DNA of 13,190 bases from Clostridiales bacterium (lineage in GTDB: Bacteria; Bacillota; Clostridia; Lachnospirales; Lachnospiraceae): NCBI GenBank assembly GCA_029267975.1, contig JAJUHH010000032.1, forward strand, positions 1 through 13,190, in the 5' to 3' direction. This document shows, piece after piece, positions 1-7,133 of the stretch; within the stretch, counting starts at the first letter, position 1; the number at the start of each line of letters is the position of its first letter. The translations under genes and the position numbers were made by a program. Under the pieces are notes generated by a model that had not been told where the DNA came from, did not search any database, and saw nothing but the letters and a program-made list of their open reading frames with translations.

Positions 1-345
1 AAGAGTTGTATAGATCTGTAATGGACTTGCACCAGCCACGACAGTCGCTTCCGGAAGAGCTTCAACAAACTGTGAATCAGCTACCTCAATACCACCGCTC
101 AGCTGTGGGGTTTGCTGCCAGATCGTATTGTATGGGACTACTGTAGTATTTATATTCCTGGGTATAAGGCTGATTATACTTTCAAAGGAAAAGGGTACGA
201 TCAGGCGAAAAGCAACGACAGACCATAAGGCATAGGTAATGATCTTGGGCGCTTTTTTGAGTAACAGTCTAAGAATTATCACACATAGGATTACATAGCT
301 TGCTGTAAGACTCATATTTAGGACAGAAAGAAAGAATGCTCTCAC
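1..345 (-). CDS. M56-family (BlaR1/MecR1-like) membrane sensor protease, N-terminal part
   Basis: This is the first 115 codons of a membrane protein that runs off the left edge. The start is GTG at 345-343, with AAGGAGG 7 bases upstream inside the end of the BlaI gene. The protein then reads VRAFFLSVLNMSLTASYVI, followed by a hydrophobic helix and LLLKKAPKIITYALWSVVAF, a pattern I recognise from the N-terminus of M56 family proteins (seen by eye, no search). The internal ATG at 315 is a poorer start because it lacks a ribosome binding site. In the family, the integral-membrane zinc protease senses a signal, classically a beta-lactam, and inactivates its partner BlaI repressor. The HEXXH catalytic motif and the sensor domain lie outside the window, so activity and ligand cannot be judged. 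It is two bases downstream of blaI and clearly co-transcribed and probably translationally coupled with it. Many clostridial pairs of this kind are not linked to a beta-lactamase, so a resistance role is not implied. Confidence 0.85.
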   Translation of the reverse strand, partial: MRAFFLSVLNMSLTASYVILCVIILRLLLKKAPKIITYALWSVVAFRLIVPFSFESIISLIPRNINTTVVPYNTIWQQTPQLSGGIEVADSQFVEALPEATVVAGASPLQIYTTL

Positions 346-347
346 TG

Positions 348-710
348 CTACACCTCCTTATGCTCATCAATGAGTCTTTTTAGTTCTTCCGCCTGGTGCT
401 TACTTAATTTTTTACCTCCGATAAAGGCCGTTAGAAATTTCGGCAGTGACCCTCCAAAGGTATCTTCCACAAAACGTATGCTTTGATTTGCGTAGTATTC
501 ATCCCTTGTGATCAGAGAGGATACTAGAGCGTTTTCATTTTGAAAAATACCCTTCTCACATAATTTTTTCAGCACTGTATAGGTGGTAGACTTCTTCCAG
601 TTCAGTTCTTTTTCACATAGCTTCACCAGATCACCGGATCCAATGGGTTCCTTCTGCCAGATTATTTCCGCAAACTTCTCTTCAATTTCAGCAAGTTTAT
701 AATAATTCAT
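348..710 (-). CDS. BlaI/MecI/CopY-family transcriptional repressor
   Basis: The 120-aa protein has the BlaI size and pattern: an N-terminal winged helix-turn-helix (about residues 5-75) with the recognition-helix signature W-K-K-S-T-T-Y-T-V-L-K-K-L near residues 39-51, equivalent to the family's WSxxTVxTLLxRL, then a helical C-terminal dimerisation part. I chose ATG 710 (MNYYKLAEIEEKF) because AAGGAG lies 8 bases upstream and it gives the usual family length. An upstream in-frame ATG at 746 would add 12 residues but has no ribosome binding site and would start inside an operator-like repeat. Members bind DNA as dimers and are released when the partner M56 protease triggers cleavage. The M56 gene follows two bases after the stop. 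Autoregulation is likely, because two matching inverted repeats cover the promoter and leader. The target genes beyond this operon are unknown. Confidence 0.9.
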   Translation of the reverse strand: MNYYKLAEIEEKFAEIIWQKEPIGSGDLVKLCEKELNWKKSTTYTVLKKLCEKGIFQNENALVSSLITRDEYYANQSIRFVEDTFGGSLPKFLTAFIGGKKLSKHQAEELKRLIDEHKEV

Positions 711-724
711 AAGCAAGCTCCTTG

Positions 725-773
725 GTCTATTCAGTATCGACTTCATCTTACTACTAGTCTATAATGAATAGAC
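725..773. promoter_or_regulatory. Two tandem 17-bp inverted repeats, likely BlaI operators
   Basis: GTCTATAATGAATAGAC at 757-773 is a perfect 6-5-6 inverted repeat. GTCTATTCAGTATCGAC at 725-741 is the same repeat with one base changed in the second arm. Their centres are 32 bp apart, about three helical turns, so two dimers could bind the same face. The upstream copy covers the spacer and -10 of the promoter; the downstream copy lies in the leader just before the blaI ribosome binding site. Position and symmetry suggest autorepression. The half-site differs from the classical TACA/TGTA operator of staphylococcal BlaI, so assignment to BlaI is inference. Confidence 0.6.
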
Positions 774-784
774 CTGATTGTCAA
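756..784 (-). promoter_or_regulatory. SigA-type promoter of the blaI-M56 operon
   Basis: On the minus strand, a perfect TTGACA (784-779) is followed after 17 bp by TAGACT (761-756), four of six matches to the -10 consensus. The -10 overlaps the first operator-like inverted repeat, which fits repression by occlusion. Confidence 0.55.
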
Positions 785-823
785 TGAATATTAAACATAT
801 TACAAATATAAAGCATGATAAAA

Positions 824-865
824 TGGTTCCAGCCAATCAGCGATATTGCCGATAGACTGGAACCA
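824..865 (-). terminator. Intrinsic terminator with conserved inner module, copy B
   Basis: The outer stem is TGGTTCCAG (824-832) with CTGGAACCA (857-865). The inner stem is ATCAGC (836-841) with GCCGAT (848-853), read on the minus strand as AUCGGC/GCUGAU with one G-U pair. The minus-strand transcript then continues TTTTAT. It lies about 80 bases past the end of the minus-strand cysteine-cluster protein gene and is the best terminator for it. It belongs to a family of related hairpins in this window (884-932, 3658-3699, 11620-11669). Confidence 0.7.
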
Positions 866-883
866 ATGATTTTATAAGCTTTT

Positions 884-932
884 AAGCATTGCCTTCAGCT
901 TTCAGTAACCGACCGTCTGAAGACCTTTGCTT
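884..932. repeat. Related hairpin, copy A, tandem with copy B
   Basis: Outer stem CTTCAG (893-898) pairs with CTGAAG (917-922); a further AAGCA/TGCTT pairing (884-888/928-932) is possible. The inner stem TTCAGT (901-906)/ACCGAC (908-913) is the same module as in the other three copies, with one extra mismatch and almost no loop. On the minus strand no U tract follows. On the plus strand TTTTTT follows at 931-936, so it may stop antisense transcripts or be a decayed second terminator for the gene at 946-1995. Confidence 0.5.
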
Positions 933-945
933 TTTTATTCTGAAC

Positions 946-1995
946 CTATTTCCTCTTTTGCAGGCATGATACCTCCAGATCAAGCCATCTTCTTATGTCA
1001 TCTTGCAGCTCTAACACCGAATCATCCAAGGATATGGGAAGACCACGGCAACCGCCATCACAATGACCAATTTCTCTTTTTCTTCCGCAGCCATACCCCT
1101 TTGCAATCAGTTCCTGTAAGCTTGTTGCAAAGGTTTTGATGCTGTCAGTGTATTCCTGTGTCATTGTGGACTTCACATTGATATGATAGCCATTGTTGAG
1201 GGAAGCATTGATTCCCCATACATCCTTTCGTCGATAAGAGTACTTAATATAGATATGAAATCCTTTTATCTCGACAACACTGCTAAGTCCCCTCTTAAGA
1301 TGATGTTGGTGCAGCTCCAGAAGGAACTTCTGTACTTCTGAGGATAATGGCCTGATGGTATCCTGCAGGATGAAAAGCGCTTCAGTATCCTCTTTTTTCA
1401 ATGCCCCGTAATCACAGCGTAAAAATACATCCTGATTGACCAGGGTACCATGTTCTATTTCAGCGCTTGCCATGACCTTCATTCCTGTCAGCATTATGGG
1501 GTTCTGCGGATATGTAATCTTAATGGTTTTGATTTCTGACAGGTTTTGCTTTTTATCACTTAAATCTATGCCCTCTATGTCAATGCCGCAATCTGTCAGA
1601 AAGCGCAGGCATTCAAGGTTTTTGGCAGCAGACAGTTTGCCATGGAATATATCAGGTCCACAGGTGAGCGCTTGTGCCGTATCATCAAGTACGCCACGAT
1701 ACCCTATTTTCATTAAAATAAGACTTACATAGTAAAGAAAAGGATAGTATACCGAAAGTGTGGTACGATTTTCATATTCATGGGCAATCTTTTTGCAGTT
1801 ATCATACAGCTCCCCTTTGATGTATAAAACATCATAAAGCCTTTCCAGAAAGACCCGAAAAGCTGCAACACCCTTTCGTATGTCCTCTTCCGGGAACGCA
1901 TTTATAAATACAGCTTTGATTTCATAGGCTTCCTGTGTACCGGGTACCATGATTTCCTTTAAATAGGCTGCCACATCCTGAAGTGTTTTTCTCAT
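946..1995 (-). CDS. Uncharacterised 349-aa protein with C-terminal cysteine cluster
   Basis: I do not recognise a named family. ATG 1995 is chosen because AGAGGTG sits just upstream; an alternative in-frame GTG at 2004 is part of that ribosome binding site. No signal peptide is visible. Residues 80-100 (YYPFLYYVSLILMKIGYRG) are hydrophobic and could be buried or a single weak membrane segment, so the protein is probably cytoplasmic. The first 140 residues look helical. The middle (about 155-275) looks strand-rich, with regular alternation such as FHIYIKYSYRRKDVWG. Near the C-terminus is CGRKREIGHCDGGCRG (about 303-318), with cysteines spaced C-x8-C-x3-C and a CG lead, followed by an acidic segment (LDDSVLELQDD) and a terminal helix. 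The cysteine set suggests a metal site or Fe-S ligand, but this is inference. It has its own strong promoter and terminator, so it is not in an operon with its neighbours. Confidence 0.85.
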   Translation of the reverse strand: MRKTLQDVAAYLKEIMVPGTQEAYEIKAVFINAFPEEDIRKGVAAFRVFLERLYDVLYIKGELYDNCKKIAHEYENRTTLSVYYPFLYYVSLILMKIGYRGVLDDTAQALTCGPDIFHGKLSAAKNLECLRFLTDCGIDIEGIDLSDKKQNLSEIKTIKITYPQNPIMLTGMKVMASAEIEHGTLVNQDVFLRCDYGALKKEDTEALFILQDTIRPLSSEVQKFLLELHQHHLKRGLSSVVEIKGFHIYIKYSYRRKDVWGINASLNNGYHINVKSTMTQEYTDSIKTFATSLQELIAKGYGCGRKREIGHCDGGCRGLPISLDDSVLELQDDIRRWLDLEVSCLQKRK

Positions 1996-2045
1996 CGATT
2001 TCACCTCTTGTAAATAATATTGAATATGTATTATTTTCCATATTA

Positions 2046-2074
2046 ATCATAACTGAATTAATTATTTATGTCAA
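2046..2074 (-). promoter_or_regulatory. SigA-type promoter for the cysteine-cluster protein gene
   Basis: Minus strand: TTGACA (2074-2069), 17 bp, TATGAT (2051-2046). This is a near-consensus promoter. It gives a leader of about 45 bases that contains an A/T-only inverted repeat (AATAATA/TATTATT) before the ribosome binding site. Confidence 0.7.
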
Positions 2075-2159
2075 ACTTTACCAAGTCAAATGCTCCAATT
2101 CGTGACTTCCCCATTATCTTTTATTGCTATTTAAATACGGAACATTTATATATGCTAAA

Positions 2160-2198
2160 AATATCCTTGATGTATTACAGACATACATCAAGGGTATT
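2160..2198 (-). terminator. Intrinsic terminator of the ArsB-like transporter gene
   Basis: A 16-bp stem (2160-2175 with 2183-2198, including one G-U-type position at 2164/2194) encloses a 7-base loop. It is followed on the minus strand by TTTTTAG. It lies 44 bases past the transporter stop codon. It does not carry the inner module found in the other terminators. Confidence 0.8.
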
Positions 2199-2241
2199 CG
2201 TTCATTCAATCAATATTTATATCGTTCTTATCGTCCTGCTA

Positions 2242-3513
2242 TTACCGCCAAATTAACCAGATGAGTATATAACCTGAAGTAACAGCCGCAAGCGTAAAAG
2301 GAACACTGATCTTCATAAAATCCGCTGAACTAACTTCGTATCCATCCTTTCGTAAAATACCCAGACCAGTAATATTTGCGGAAGCTCCGATCGGTGTTAA
2401 GTTACCTCCAAGGGTTGCCCCAGCAAGAAGTCCAAAATAGAGAACAGTAGGATCTATTCCCAAAATCCCCGCAATTCCAGCTGTAACGGGGAGCATAGTT
2501 GCAATATAAGGAATATTATCTATAAATGCTGAGAAAAGCACGGAAGCCCAAACAAGAAGTGTATATAACAAAAATACATTATTTCCACTGATCTTAACAA
2601 AGAGCTTACTAATCTCGTCAACAACTCCCGCTTCTGTTATACCGCTGATTACGATAAAAAGACCGCCCAGTAACAATAAAGTAAAGTAGTCAATCTCCTT
2701 AAGTGTCCTTTTCAGTGATATCAGATTACGGGAACGGATAATCTCGCGAAGTAAGCCGATTACCATAAGGCTGACACAGATAAGACCATTGGTAATGGAA
2801 GGCTTATACTCCTCAGGAATGAAAGAAGCAACGATCAGCAACACGATTGTTCCAACAAGAAGAACTGTAGGAAAATAATCATTCACCACTGTTTTATCTG
2901 TAACATCAATACCTTGCTTCTCTTTACGGAACACAAGCAGAAGAACTAAGGTTGCTACAATCGCTCCAACTTGAACAATCCAAAACAGGCCAGGCTTTCC
3001 TCTGTAGACGAAGAAATCCAGGAAGTCCATACCAGCATGACCACCAAGAAGAATGGAGGTTGTATCACCCACTAAGGTGGCTGCTCCCTGGAGATTGGAG
3101 GATATAGCGATAGCTATAATACTCTTCACAGGAGAGATCTTCAGCTTCTTCGAGATGGTAAGTGCCACAGGGGCAACCATAAGAACGGTCGCAACATTAT
3201 CAACAAATGCAGAGATGATCCCTGCGAAGAGCGCTAATGAAATAATTGCCCATTTAACATTGGGTGTCTTCTTGATAATCAGATCTGCCAGCAGTGACGG
3301 CATTTTTGACTCAATAAACAGGGATACAACACCCATAGTACCGGCGATCATCATGAGAACATTCCAATCCACCGAAAAGAAAACCTTGTTTAAAGGTAGA
3401 ATGTCAAGAATAACAAAAAGTGCGGATGAAGCCAATGCAACATATGCTCTATACTTCGGCAATAAAAGAAGTAGAACATAAGTTAAAAGAAAAAGAATAA
3501 GTGCTTTAATCAT
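2242..3513 (-). CDS. ArsB/NhaD/SLC13-type (IT superfamily) ion transporter
   Basis: This 423-aa polytopic membrane protein has about 11 hydrophobic segments. It carries the paired motifs of the ArsB/P-protein branch of the ion transporter superfamily: SAFVDN (about residues 101-106) and SAFIDN (about 328-333), one in each inverted half, and GGNLTPIGASANI (about 369-381), which pairs with GAATLVGDTTS (about 143-153). These two halves form the substrate and cation sites in the superfamily. ATG 3513 is preferred because GAGAGGT lies just upstream; the ATG at 3528 has no ribosome binding site. The family includes arsenite, Na+/H+, citrate and dicarboxylate carriers, and the substrate cannot be read from the sequence. 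There is no arsR, arsA or arsC beside it, so an arsenic role has no support from context. It has its own promoter and terminator. Confidence 0.85.
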   Translation of the reverse strand: MIKALILFLLTYVLLLLLPKYRAYVALASSALFVILDILPLNKVFFSVDWNVLMMIAGTMGVVSLFIESKMPSLLADLIIKKTPNVKWAIISLALFAGIISAFVDNVATVLMVAPVALTISKKLKISPVKSIIAIAISSNLQGAATLVGDTTSILLGGHAGMDFLDFFVYRGKPGLFWIVQVGAIVATLVLLLVFRKEKQGIDVTDKTVVNDYFPTVLLVGTIVLLIVASFIPEEYKPSITNGLICVSLMVIGLLREIIRSRNLISLKRTLKEIDYFTLLLLGGLFIVISGITEAGVVDEISKLFVKISGNNVFLLYTLLVWASVLFSAFIDNIPYIATMLPVTAGIAGILGIDPTVLYFGLLAGATLGGNLTPIGASANITGLGILRKDGYEVSSADFMKISVPFTLAAVTSGYILIWLIWR

Positions 3514-3559
3514 GTGATAACCTCTCATTTGTATTCTAGTATAAACTCTGACGGATGCA

Positions 3560-3589
3560 ATTATATCATAATAATAGAATAAATGGTAA
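3560..3589 (-). promoter_or_regulatory. Candidate promoter of the ArsB-like gene
   Basis: Minus strand: TTACCA (3589-3584), 18 bp, perfect TATAAT (3565-3560), about 47 bases before the start codon. The -35 is weak (four of six). Confidence 0.5.
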
Positions 3590-3657
3590 TGTAAATTATT
3601 TTAAATCTTGGTAATTCATACCTATTTACATTTTACATACCAATGTTCTATAAAAAT

Positions 3658-3699
3658 AGGTTCCCATTGATCGGCACTATACCGACCATCTGAGAACCT
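3658..3699 (-). terminator. Intrinsic terminator with conserved inner module, downstream of merR-type gene
   Basis: The outer stem is AGGTTC (3658-3663) with GAACCT (3694-3699), plus CA/TG after one mismatch. The inner stem on the minus strand is GGUCGG/CCGAUC (positions 3687-3682 and 3674-3669) with a G-U pair. The minus-strand transcript then reads ATTTTTATAG. It lies about 100 bases past the MerR-family stop codon, so a long 3' leader separates them. Confidence 0.7.
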
Positions 3700-3798
3700 T
3701 TTAGGAATATGCACTTCTTTGTTTCTATTACTGCCAATAACAGCTCTTTGTTTTTACATTGAATCGCCAAATGGTAAGTCCTCATGTCATCCTTGGTA

Positions 3799-4752
3799 TC
3801 AGCTCGATACCTTTAGTTTTATCGGTGCATATAGATTCATTTGATGGTAGCCGAGACCTGCTCTAATTTCATCATCCACGTAAATCATATGCCCCATATG
3901 ATCACGGTCCCTGTCAATCATGAAGTTTGTGCTTTCCAGCCATTTTTCTACCTTTTGTCTCACTCTATCATGGCTTTCGCCGTCCCCATCTACGCTAACA
4001 GCGACTGCATATAAGCCACCAGGAAATTCAATAATTTCATATGGATCAGTATCGCTTTCAGATACCTCATCTTTGATTGCCCATATCCATTCTGCCATAC
4101 CGTCTTTTCCGCATAGAAAATCGGGACAATCGAATATCACTGGTTGAAAGAGATGCTTGTGGGCTTCTTGCCAAGGCTCAAAATCACCCCCAAAAAGCTC
4201 TTCAAAGGTCAAAAGCCCAGATGTTACTGCTCTAAATTTAGGAATTCTGACTATCATGATGTCCGGTACCTTTTTGTCCAGCTTCTCAGTGACTTCCAAC
4301 AGACGATTTACGATAGAAGGATTACCATTATAATTTGCAGTTACTAGTTGTGTTTTAATCTCTTTTGCTTTTTCATAAAGAAGTTTTACGTCTGAGTCTT
4401 TATTAAAATCTGCCTGCTCGATTTGATGGATAAATTCTAGTACAATTTCCCTCAGTTCGTGTAAAAGAGCAATATCATCATCGATATCCTCAACCTTTTT
4501 GCCAAGTACTTCCAGGACCACTTCGGAACCGGATGAATGAAATATCCGCTGAATATCTTTTATACTAATATTCAGTTTTCTAAGAATTAAAATTTGCTCC
4601 AGGCGTTTCAGGGCACGCTCATCGTACAACCTGTATGCGTAATCATCGCTTCGGATGCTTGTGATCAGACCCATATCCTCATAATAGCGAAGCGTACGAG
4701 CGGATATACTGTACTTAACTGATACATCCCTGATTTTAATTAGCTCATTCAT
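3799..4752 (-). CDS. MerR-family regulator with GyrI-like effector-binding domain
   Basis: The 317-aa protein starts at ATG 4752 behind AAGGAGG. The N-terminal 75 residues form the MerR winged helix domain: VKYSISARTLRYYEDMGLI then YRLYDERALKRLEQI. A helical linker follows (about 80-125) of the kind that dimerises MerR proteins. The C-terminal half (about 160-315, IMIVRIPKFRAVTSGL ... GLYAVAVSV ... MNLYAPIKLK) has the two-fold strand/helix layout of the GyrI-like/AraC effector-binding fold found in BmrR-type regulators, which bind bulky, often cationic or drug-like ligands. The likely role is therefore ligand-responsive activation of an efflux or detoxification gene. The nearest candidates are the MATE exporter (2.4 kb upstream) and the ArsB-like transporter downstream, but no shared operator was seen. 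It starts 112 bases after the end of the CWB2-NHL gene with no clear terminator between, so some readthrough is possible. Confidence 0.88.
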   Translation of the reverse strand: MNELIKIRDVSVKYSISARTLRYYEDMGLITSIRSDDYAYRLYDERALKRLEQILILRKLNISIKDIQRIFHSSGSEVVLEVLGKKVEDIDDDIALLHELREIVLEFIHQIEQADFNKDSDVKLLYEKAKEIKTQLVTANYNGNPSIVNRLLEVTEKLDKKVPDIMIVRIPKFRAVTSGLLTFEELFGGDFEPWQEAHKHLFQPVIFDCPDFLCGKDGMAEWIWAIKDEVSESDTDPYEIIEFPGGLYAVAVSVDGDGESHDRVRQKVEKWLESTNFMIDRDRDHMGHMIYVDDEIRAGLGYHQMNLYAPIKLKVSS

Positions 4753-4784
4753 ATATTATCCTCCTTATCAAGTATAAGTATAGA

Positions 4785-4813
4785 TATACACTATTCCGCA
4801 ACGGCAGAGTCAA
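4785..4813 (-). promoter_or_regulatory. Candidate promoter of the merR-type gene
   Basis: Minus strand: TTGACT (4813-4808), 17 bp, TGTATA (4790-4785). Just downstream, AGTATA...TACACT (4771-4792 on the plus strand) forms an imperfect inverted repeat over the -10, which could serve autoregulation. The spacer is 17 bp, not the 19-20 bp of MerR-activated promoters, so positive autoregulation is not suggested. Confidence 0.5.
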
Positions 4814-4864
4814 TAGAAAATGAAACAATTGCTTTCTATTTGAACTTCTTCATTGCATTCACCC

Positions 4865-6954
4865 CTAATCATTCAGATAAAAGATACGAATGAGAGCATT
4901 TCCTTGATCCACAATCAGCAAGTTTCCTTTGTCCAAAATCATAACATCACTCGGTGTATTCAATTGAGTGCGATTAGCAAGTCCGTCTCGTTTGCCAGCT
5001 TCTGTATTGCCTGCTATCGTGCTCACAATTCCTTCCGGGGAAATCTTTCTGATACAGTGATTATAAGAATCTGCCACATAAATTGACTTATCTTTTCCAA
5101 CAGCCAGGCCAAGGGGGAAGTTAAACTTTGCTGAGGATACAAGCCCATCCTGGTAACCGCCAGCTATATAGGAGCTGTCATAGATCAGATCTGTACCAGA
5201 ACCCGCAATCGTAGTTACAACTCCCTCCGGGCTAATCTTGCGAATGCGCTGATTTCCGCTGTCCGCCACATAGAGATTACCCTCATCATCGATATCCAAG
5301 CCATGAGGCTCATTAAACTGGACTTTATCCCCAATGCCGTCCGCATAGGCTCCCTGCACTTCGCCGTCCTTCAGGTTATATCCCCCTCCAGCCACTACCG
5401 TCCATTGTCCCTGGGGATTAATCTTAAGAATGCGATGTTCCAGGGTCTCAGTTACATAAAGATCTCCTGTGGCACTGATCACAATACCGCTGGGATAATT
5501 CAGCCCACTCACCAAAGTCCTGACAAAGCCTTGCTGATCCACAATACGGATCGCTCCATTGGCTGAATCAGCCACATAAAGTAGTCCATTTTCATCCCTG
5601 GCTATGCCCTTTGGCATATTCAACATGGCCTTAGACGCATCCCCATTTTTATATCCGCCCATTGGTCTTCCGTACTCATCGAACGCATTGTAGTTTCCAG
5701 TCAATAGACTTATCTTGTCATCGCTGATCATTTGGATGGTATGGGACCAGGAATCAGTAATAATAAGCTCATTCTCTTCTCCTATAACAACATTTGACGG
5801 TTCGCTATAGGGATGAAGCTCGGCATAAGTCCAAACCTGTGCTTTGCCTGCCAATGACTCTCCCAGGTTGAAGAGACAATCTAGCTCTGCTACTGTCTCC
5901 TGGGGTATCACTTCTCCCCCTCCTAAAATTGTGATATGCGGGTGTATGGAACTGGCCTTACTCTTATTCCACAGATAGATATTTTCTACCAGAGATGCAC
6001 TGACTTCTGGTATGTCCCTGTCCACGAAGATGAGAGGAGCTCCGGCTTGTCCTGCAAGAACCGCCCCTGCAAAACTGTCAGTATAGCTCTTACCAGAAGT
6101 CAGGAATATCCAGGATATTGATTCCCCTTCCCATATATGCTTTGGTAACCATATCTTTTTATTTATATTAGCAGTTAGATCATATATGTTAGTTCCACTA
6201 ACTCGTTCCAGCGCTACGCCGGCTAGTCCTTCTACCTTTGTCTTTAGTTGAGAAAGCACTGCATCTGGAAGCACCTTCGTATTACCGATAACCTGCAGGG
6301 ATGCTCCATTCTTCAACATTTTATTCAAATAATTAATCACACTATTCGGTATGGTCCCCTTGGAGGGTAAGAATAGGATCGGACTCTCCTGTACTCCAGC
6401 GATTACTGCAGCACCTATGGCTTGCTTATAATTCTCGCCGCTTGTTATGTAGATGGGATTGCCCTTGTACACAACTCTCTGGGCCACTTCCACGGCAGTC
6501 TCATAGGAATTCTTGCCCCCCAGACGCTTGATCTGGTCTTTTTATAGCCTAGCTTCTCTAATGCAGACTCAAAGCTTTTCGATATGGTCTTCTCATTTCC
6601 CAGGATATAGATCGTCCCCAACTTATCGCAATGTTCATTGATAAAATTAAGGACTTCCTCACTTTCCTTGGGACTCTGCCCCAACCACAATAAAGGTGCA
6701 TTTATCTGTTTGGCTAAGGGTACTCCTGCAATAGCATCCAATAAGTTATCGGGAGAAGCTAGGACAACCGCAGGTGCGATACCGGGATTGAGCTTTAAAG
6801 CAATCTCAATTGCAGTTTGATCCTCTGTGGCTGAAGCCAGTCGTTCCATTAAAGTAAGTTCTGCAGCAGTCACAGTTTGTGGAAAGAGCAAATTTCCACA
6901 CAAAACAATAGTCAGTATCATGGGAATTAACTTATTTCTTACTGAGTTTTTCAT
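4865..6954 (-). pseudogene. Secreted CWB2 cell-wall-binding / NHL beta-propeller protein, split by a frameshift
   Basis: Two reading frames make one protein of 696 aa if one A is added to the A5 run at 6543-6539 (plus strand T5). The start is ATG 6954 behind AAAGGAGGG. Residues 1-31 are a signal peptide ending TVTAA. Residues about 45-390 hold three cell wall binding type 2 units (PF04122-like); the second opens with IKRLGGKNSYETAVEVAQ, the hallmark motif, which straddles the break. Residues about 390-696 are NHL repeats, with recurring LYVADS-x-N-x-x-IRKISPEG-V-x-TIAG blades, about six in all. CWB2 modules anchor proteins non-covalently to anionic wall polymers and NHL propellers bind partners or ligands, so an extracellular surface role is expected. 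As written, the upstream frame ends after about 30 out-of-frame residues. The downstream 542 codons remain intact with no other damage, so a recent mutation, sequencing error or recoding are all possible. Confidence 0.85.
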
Positions 6955-6976
6955 ATTATCCCTCCTTTGAGTCTGT

Positions 6977-7039
6977 ACCATAATGGTCCTTACCATTGAT
7001 ATTTTTTCATTGGCGCATTGACCTTATTCAGTGAATGCG
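6977..7039 (-). promoter_or_regulatory. Structured leader of the CWB2-NHL gene
   Basis: The roughly 90-base leader contains CGCATT (7014-7019) paired with AATGCG (7034-7039). Nearer the start codon is a run of alternating half-sites: ACCAT-A-ATGGT (6977-6987), which is also AATGGT-CCTT-ACCATT (6982-6997). The middle ATGGT can pair with either side, so two hairpins exclude one another. Whether this is regulation or a protein-binding palindrome is unknown. Confidence 0.35.
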
Positions 7040-7052
7040 TTCATTTAATAAG

Positions 7053-7081
7053 AGTATAGTATTTCTTATCATAATTTGCAA
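7053..7081 (-). promoter_or_regulatory. Promoter of the CWB2-NHL gene
   Basis: Minus strand: TTGCAA (7081-7076), 17 bp, TATACT (7058-7053). It starts immediately after the MATE gene terminator, so the CWB2-NHL gene is an independent unit. Confidence 0.6.
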
Positions 7082-7088
7082 CATCAAA

Positions 7089-7109
7089 AAGCCCTCAATA
7101 TGAGGGCTT
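7089..7109 (-). terminator. Intrinsic terminator of the MATE gene
   Basis: AAGCCCTCA (7089-7097) and TGAGGGCTT (7101-7109) form a perfect 9-bp GC-rich stem with a 3-base loop. On the minus strand it ends in TTTTT (7090-7086). It is about 85 bases past the annotated MATE stop and only 25 past the in-frame tail ending at 7134. Confidence 0.85.
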
Positions 7110-7133
7110 CCATGACGATTTCTTATTTATTTT

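Noticed and set aside
927..1732. Plus-strand frames opposite the cysteine-cluster protein gene
   Set aside because: Antisense shadows of a well-supported gene with its own promoter, ribosome binding site and terminator.
2068..2256. Plus-strand 62-codon frame in the gap before the ArsB-like gene
   Set aside because: It begins over the promoter of the minus-strand gene, runs through a terminator stem and overlaps the transporter end; no ribosome binding site.
3053..3481. Plus-strand 142-codon frame inside the ArsB-like gene
   Set aside because: Antisense to a clearly coding membrane protein; no independent evidence.
3648..3785. A 45-codon minus-strand frame (MRTYHLAIQCKNKELLLAVI...) between the MerR-family gene and its terminator
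   Set aside because: Its last 17 or so codons run through the terminator hairpin and its stop lies in the U tract. The AAGGA before it is only 4 bases from the ATG. Most likely chance openness, though it deserves a conservation check.
4826..4860. Minus-strand mini-frame MKKFK after a GGGGTGA sequence, following the NHL gene stop
   Set aside because: Only five codons; it could be a remnant but nothing supports function.
6539..6546. Programmed -1 frameshift at the A5 run (T-AAA-AAG)
   Set aside because: The heptamer does not fit a good X-XXY-YYZ slippery site because the P-site codon would re-pair to UAA, and no downstream stem or upstream Shine-Dalgarno-like stimulator was evident. Simple deletion or a read error is the better explanation.
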